Assembly: GCA_903854805.1 (NCBI GenBank) | Contig: CAINXK010000025.1 | Location: 1-17,749, forward strand | Length of the DNA: 17,749 nt | Reading direction: 5' to 3' | Source of the DNA: an uncultured Anaerolineae bacterium | GTDB taxonomy: Bacteria; Chloroflexota; Anaerolineae; Anaerolineales; Villigracilaceae | Part shown: positions 14,128 through 17,749 of the stretch, in pieces | Position numbering within the stretch: the stretch's first letter is position 1 | Layout: each line of letters begins with the position of its first letter | Program-made: the position numbers and the translations under genes | Notes under the pieces: generated by a model | What the model was told of the DNA's origin: nothing | What the model saw: the letters and a program-made list of their open reading frames with translations, nothing else | The model's database searches: none

Positions 14128-14571
14128 ATGACCGGAAAACCTGCTATGACTCTTATATTAACTGCTGGCCTGGCTGCCCTCTCAACGGTGTTATATAACC
14201 TGTTCCAAAAAATGACCCCATCAAATGCCAACCCGGCCTTGGCCCTGACGGTCACATACGGTGTGGCGATTGGGATGACATTCGCGATGTTTTTGATTTT
14301 CCCCGCCGGCAGTTTGACAAGCGCATTCCAAAAATTGAATTGGGTCAGTTTTGCGCTTGGGCTGGCGATTGCCGGTGTGGAAATTGCCACCCTGCTGGCC
14401 TACCGTGCAGGTTGGGAGCTAAGTCTTTTGGGGGTCATGGTAAATGTGTTGGCTTCGTTGGTGCTTGTAATATTGGGCGTTATTCTTTTCAAAGAAAAGT
14501 TGAATCCCATCAACTACATTGGCATCGTCGTCTGTATTGTCGGGTTGATGATGCTTAATTTCAAACGCTAA
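14128..14571 (+). CDS. Single EamA-domain membrane protein (DMT superfamily half-transporter)
   Basis: This 147-residue, strongly hydrophobic protein has about five transmembrane segments: around residues 8-26 (LILTAGLAALSTVLYNLF), 38-60, 71-92 (VSFALGLAIAGVEIATLLAYRA), 98-118 (LLGVMVNVLASLVLVILGVI) and 127-144 (NYIGIVVCIVGLMMLNF). The closing pattern FKEKLNPINYIGIVVCIVGL is typical of EamA domains, which usually occur in pairs; here only one is present, so it should act as a dimer, as EmrE-like proteins do. The substrate is unknown. The ATG at 14128 gives a short polar lead; the ATG at 14146 has a weak GGAAAA upstream and is an equal alternative. It is the only plus-strand gene in the window and has its own promoter and terminator. 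Confidence 0.8.
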   Translation: MTGKPAMTLILTAGLAALSTVLYNLFQKMTPSNANPALALTVTYGVAIGMTFAMFLIFPAGSLTSAFQKLNWVSFALGLAIAGVEIATLLAYRAGWELSLLGVMVNVLASLVLVILGVILFKEKLNPINYIGIVVCIVGLMMLNFKR

Positions 14572-14602
14572 TATTCTCACTCTGATGGGTTGCACCACAT
14601 AA

Positions 14603-14649
14603 GGCTGAATCAAAACAGGCGCGGACAACGCGCCTGTTTTGATTCAGCC
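14603..14649. terminator. Bidirectional rho-independent-like terminator
   Basis: A perfect inverted repeat with 21-base arms (14603-14623 and 14629-14649) and a 5-base loop GACAA. The GC-rich core AACAGGCGCG / CGCGCCTGTT is flanked by A4 and T4 tracts within the arms, so it can end transcripts from either side. It lies between the converging EamA gene and S41 peptidase gene, 6 bases after the S41 stop. Confidence 0.85.
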
Positions 14650-14655
14650 AAGATT

Positions 14656-17172
14656 TTAGGGTTGGGCGTAGACAACGAAGTTGAAGATTTGTTTGCCCGC
14701 GGGATGGTTGGTGCTGCCGTCATTGATGCTGGCAGTGTAGTCAACTGTTGTGGATAAGTGGTTTTCACCACCCTTCCAGTCCGAAACTGCTCCGATAAAA
14801 TAGCGGCAGGTTTGATCGCCAAAAACCCCTTCTTTCTTGAGGAATTTATCGAGTGGAATCACAACCGATTCGAGCCGGAACTCCAGCTTGATATTTTTCA
14901 TGTCTTCATCGAGCGAAGCCTGATCTTTGGCACACCATCCCCAGGCCCATATGAGTGTCTCCGATTTGGTCAATGGGATTGTGTACGTGAACACGCCATC
15001 CATTTTTGCCATATCATCATTTGTATATTTTTCATTCGCCAGTTCTTCGAGTTGTTTGGCACGCGCATTGATGGCGTCCTGTATTCCGGCGATATTCAGG
15101 AGTGTTGGCGGTGCTGAAGGGACAATGCCTTGTCCGGGCAATTTCATGATGGTATCTATACCTGACTGCAGGACGATATCTTCGGTAGAGAGTGCATTTT
15201 TCTCATCCATGGGCACTCTGATCGTTGGCGGGACGCCCTGGCCCTCCAGAAAAAGAGAACCATCAGCCAATGTGAATCGACCGGTTGGGATTTGCAGCGA
15301 TAAATTTTCGGGTAGCTTGAACTGGCCGCGCGCCACCTCGGCCTCCACTCCGCCCGTTGGGGTCAGGCCAACGACTTGCATCCCAGGCACTTGGCTGAAA
15401 GCGTATGACTCCAATTCGCAGGCACTGTAGCAGGCCTGACCGACGAGCAGCACCATCTTATCAAAACTGTACTGTTCCTGGTTGGGTAACACTTTTCCGC
15501 GCAGACCTTTTGGCTCAAATTTGCCGGATGTATCGCTGTAATATTCGAGCTGACCCATCGGGATAGTATTACCGGTCAGGAAGCCGGCCAACCCCAGGTT
15601 TGCCCCGCCGGAGTTGTAGCGCATATCAATGATGATGCCTTTGACCTGTCCGGCTTTGAATTTTTCAAGGGCGCGCTGGAATAAGCGGATGATGAGGCCC
15701 AGGTCGTCGTAGTTTGAGTTGATGCGGATATAGCCAATCTGAGAGTCGATGATTTTAAAATCGACAGGGACGAGAGAGCTGGTATCGACGCCAAAATAAA
15801 TTGAAGCGCGGCGGAAGCTGTTTGTCTCGGCCACTGCGCTCAATTTGGCAGTTTTTGGCTGGGCCTGCGGATTAATAAAGGTCACGCTGGCTTCTGTACC
15901 TGGCGCTGCACGTAGAAGATAACGTGCCTGTTGGTAGCGAATGGCGAAATCAGAAGACTGCTGTGAATAAGCATGTGCAGCACTAATGGCATCTTTGATT
16001 GGTTCTCCATTGAATTCAGTAACCAGCGCTCCCACCTGCATTCCAGTTTCAGCTGCTGGGCCACCGTTAAGTACATAGATCGCGATTGACTGCCCGTTGT
16101 CCAATTCGCGGATTGTGAAACCATAGCCACCCTGAATGAAATTATTAAAATCCTGGGTGGCGAGATCGCTGCCTCCCAACCCGACATGACCATCCTTGAA
16201 GGCCCATGTGAAGTCGCGCAGTGCCAGGTAGTAACCCATTGGGTCATTTTTCTTTTCAGATTCTTCCACTCGGGGTTTAAGTGTTGCGTAAAGCTTATCC
16301 CAATCAGGTTGCTTCCCCTGTATGCCGTTAAAGGCGTATTCTTTTTTGACGATCTTGAACATTTTGTCAAAAGCCTGGGTATAAGAATCCGCACCAAAAT
16401 CTTTAATAACTATATCTTTTGGTTCAAATAAGGACAGTTTGGGTTGAGCCTCGGTGGTGACGCTAAATGGTTCTTGGTCCATGTTGACGATGGAGTAACC
16501 GGCGGGAACTGGGCCGGTTGGATCATCTGGAGTGAATAATTTTTTATCTGCGCCAAAACTGGTCGGGAATTGCTGGTTACTATCCGGTGCCCAGATCACG
16601 AGGCTGCCATTCAGAATTTCATCATCATTTTCGGTGTCAGTTCGCACGGATGCCAGGTAATTAGGCCAGCCATAACTGGGGTCGTTGCCCTCAGAATAAG
16701 GCCCACCTGTCAGGTTGGGTTGATAGGTAACCGCAAAAATCTGAAGCCCCTGATCAGTTTTATTATTATTATTATCTACGTCCACCATGGTGCCGGTCGG
16801 TTTGGCGGGTAATTGCAGGGTATAAGATCCGGTTTTCCCTACCGCATCTATTTTTAAATAACCCAGGGTTTGAGATGAAACTGGGATCAGCCATTCTTTG
16901 TCGCGTTTCACAAAGCCATACATGTCCACCAGGGCTACTGACTGTTCAACGTAATAAGTTGTAATAAGATCATTCGAGTAAGTAAAATCTCCGCGAATTT
17001 CGTATGGCTGTTGGGCAGTTACCGGAACAGGCGTGGGCGCTGGTTTGGTTGTAACTATTTCAGCAGTTGGCCGAATTTGGGTTGCGACCGGGGTTAGTGG
17101 ACCACCACAAGCGCTCAGAGCTATGCTAAAAAGGATCAAGCAGGCCAAAAGTAGGGATATATTTTTATTCAT
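14656..17172 (-). CDS. Secreted lipoprotein peptidase, family S41 (tricorn-like)
   Basis: This 838-residue exported protease begins with a lipoprotein signal peptide (LSLLLACLILFS-type core, lipobox LSAC with Cys22), then a Thr/Pro-rich linker (about 28-55). A strand-rich N-terminal domain of unknown type spans about 56-240. A helical S41 lead region follows, with FKDGHVGL holding the likely catalytic His329. A PDZ domain lies at about 349-395 (GGYGFTIREL, GGPAAETGMQVGALV). The S41 core runs about 475-665: IGYIRINSNYDD, GIIIDMRYNSGG, and VGQACYSACELESYAF with likely nucleophile Ser583 and Glu586. This fits a tricorn-type Ser/His/Glu triad rather than the Ser/Lys dyad of CtpA. Residues 720-838 form an added C-terminal domain with two Cys (747, 789). 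The start has AAGGAG (17178-17183) at 5 bases. Confidence 0.88.
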   Translation of the reverse strand: MNKNISLLLACLILFSIALSACGGPLTPVATQIRPTAEIVTTKPAPTPVPVTAQQPYEIRGDFTYSNDLITTYYVEQSVALVDMYGFVKRDKEWLIPVSSQTLGYLKIDAVGKTGSYTLQLPAKPTGTMVDVDNNNNKTDQGLQIFAVTYQPNLTGGPYSEGNDPSYGWPNYLASVRTDTENDDEILNGSLVIWAPDSNQQFPTSFGADKKLFTPDDPTGPVPAGYSIVNMDQEPFSVTTEAQPKLSLFEPKDIVIKDFGADSYTQAFDKMFKIVKKEYAFNGIQGKQPDWDKLYATLKPRVEESEKKNDPMGYYLALRDFTWAFKDGHVGLGGSDLATQDFNNFIQGGYGFTIRELDNGQSIAIYVLNGGPAAETGMQVGALVTEFNGEPIKDAISAAHAYSQQSSDFAIRYQQARYLLRAAPGTEASVTFINPQAQPKTAKLSAVAETNSFRRASIYFGVDTSSLVPVDFKIIDSQIGYIRINSNYDDLGLIIRLFQRALEKFKAGQVKGIIIDMRYNSGGANLGLAGFLTGNTIPMGQLEYYSDTSGKFEPKGLRGKVLPNQEQYSFDKMVLLVGQACYSACELESYAFSQVPGMQVVGLTPTGGVEAEVARGQFKLPENLSLQIPTGRFTLADGSLFLEGQGVPPTIRVPMDEKNALSTEDIVLQSGIDTIMKLPGQGIVPSAPPTLLNIAGIQDAINARAKQLEELANEKYTNDDMAKMDGVFTYTIPLTKSETLIWAWGWCAKDQASLDEDMKNIKLEFRLESVVIPLDKFLKKEGVFGDQTCRYFIGAVSDWKGGENHLSTTVDYTASINDGSTNHPAGKQIFNFVVYAQP

Positions 17173-17645
17173 ATGATCTCCTTGTTTAAATTGAAACCGG
17201 GATTCTGAGCGTTGTTTTCTTTTTTCCGGAAGTGTGGTTCATTATAATTGGTCATCATTAGTGATTTTTAAGGTGATGAGAAAAAATAATTACCATACAG
17301 ACTATTGTTGCCACTGTTTTTGGCTTGAAATTGTTTTGATTCAGATCTGGATCTTGATAGCCTCGATCTTCATCCGTACCACCGGTTGTAATCTGTTGCA
17401 GAAAAGCTGGCTGCCATACCAAGTTTCCCGGTTCACCAAACATGTCTATCTGAAATACTTATGCCCGGTTCGAACCGGAGCATTCTTTTGGGCTTTCAGC
17501 GAATATTGGTCTTCAAATGATCCAGCTTTTGGTTTTCAATTGCATGTCGAATGTCGAGCTAAACTTACGCTTGTACGGATCTTCTATTCTCAGAGCAGTA
17601 CATTTAATGGCAGTGGAGCATAACTTGCTTATTCAAATTCTTTTG
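17173..17645. other. Intergenic region with the S41 peptidase promoter area and no recognised gene
   Basis: A TATAAT on the minus strand at 17241-17246 could be the -10 box for the S41 gene, giving a leader of about 60 bases; no good -35 is seen. A plus-strand frame of 129 codons (17234-17623) is open but rich in Cys, Trp and Phe, has no ribosome site and no domain I recognise, so I do not call it. No RNA gene is seen. Confidence 0.5.
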
Positions 17646-17726
17646 GGACGCGGACGAGCGCCGACAAGCGCGGAAAAAGCAAAAATCTTTTGGTTTATCC
17701 GCGTACATCCGCGAAAATCCGCGTCC
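17646..17726. repeat. Imperfect palindromic intergenic repeat with 10-bp-periodic arms
   Basis: The left arm has three 10-bp units (CGCGGACGAG, CGCCGACAAG, CGCGGAAAAA at 17649-17678). The right arm has three units (ATCCGCGTAC, ATCCGCGAAA, ATCCGCGTCC at 17697-17726). The arms are roughly complementary: GGACGCGGA at 17646-17654 pairs perfectly with TCCGCGTCC at 17718-17726. It resembles REP- or MITE-like dispersed repeats and contains no open frame. Confidence 0.65.
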
Positions 17727-17749
17727 AATTGGGGTTCCCTGCGGGCTTA

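Noticed and set aside
17461..17482. A T-arm-like GGTTCGAACC suggesting the end of a tRNA gene on either strand
   Set aside because: No matching acceptor stem or anticodon arm is found about 70 bases upstream on either strand. The motif is simply self-complementary.
17234..17623. A plus-strand open frame of 129 codons right of the S41 gene
   Set aside because: Odd amino-acid composition, no ribosome site, no recognisable domain, and it covers the probable S41 promoter.
17649..17726. A CRISPR array at the right edge, because of regularly spaced short repeats
   Set aside because: The units are 10 bp with 3-4 bp variable parts and form two opposed arms, far from a 24-37 bp repeat and 30-40 bp spacer pattern; no cas gene is present.

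Overview
The window looks like chromosomal DNA of a free-living bacterium of moderate GC content. The style of several proteins (the decayed hybrid histidine kinase tail, the EPS-type winged-helix regulator with an extra C-terminal domain, the lipoprotein S41 peptidase) and the 10-bp-periodic intergenic repeat at the right edge suggest a member of Chloroflexota, perhaps Anaerolineae. This is inference from pattern recognition, with no database search.

Region 1 (1-11740) is one long minus-strand polysaccharide cluster, so it reads from right to left. It starts with an EPS-associated MarR-like regulator (11213-11689), whose promoter lies between two near-identical TTCAGC/GCTGAA palindromes. Then come an NAD-dependent sugar epimerase, a GDP-L-fucose synthase-type SDR, the Wzm permease and Wzt ATPase of an ABC polysaccharide exporter (Wzt has an extra C-terminal domain), a KpsC-like GT-B protein, two class I SAM methyltransferases, an RmlD-like reductase, a NeuB-like sialic acid synthase family enzyme, a GT4 glycosyltransferase and the start of a membrane protein that leaves the window. 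Spacing is tight, with several stop/start overlaps. The expected product is an exported glycan containing deoxysugars and perhaps a nonulosonate, possibly with methylated termini read by Wzt. The last 190 bp of the rmlD-like gene hold an unusual cluster of DnaA-box-like nonamers, all in one orientation.

Region 2 (11740-12608) has no intact gene. On the minus strand I could piece together a decayed C-terminal part of a two-receiver hybrid histidine kinase, broken by frameshifts, stops and an internal deletion.

Region 3 (12609-14650) holds a minus-strand pair, a prephenate dehydrogenase-like protein and a GIY-YIG mini-protein, with a well-defined promoter that overlaps a perfect 34-bp palindrome. 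A divergent plus-strand promoter shares the same -35 area, followed by two overlapping hairpins and a single-EamA-domain membrane protein. A 21-bp-stem bidirectional terminator separates this gene from the convergent gene to its right.

Region 4 (14656-17749) is a large secreted lipoprotein of peptidase family S41 (tricorn-like), then about 470 bp with no recognised gene, then a palindromic repeat element at the window edge.
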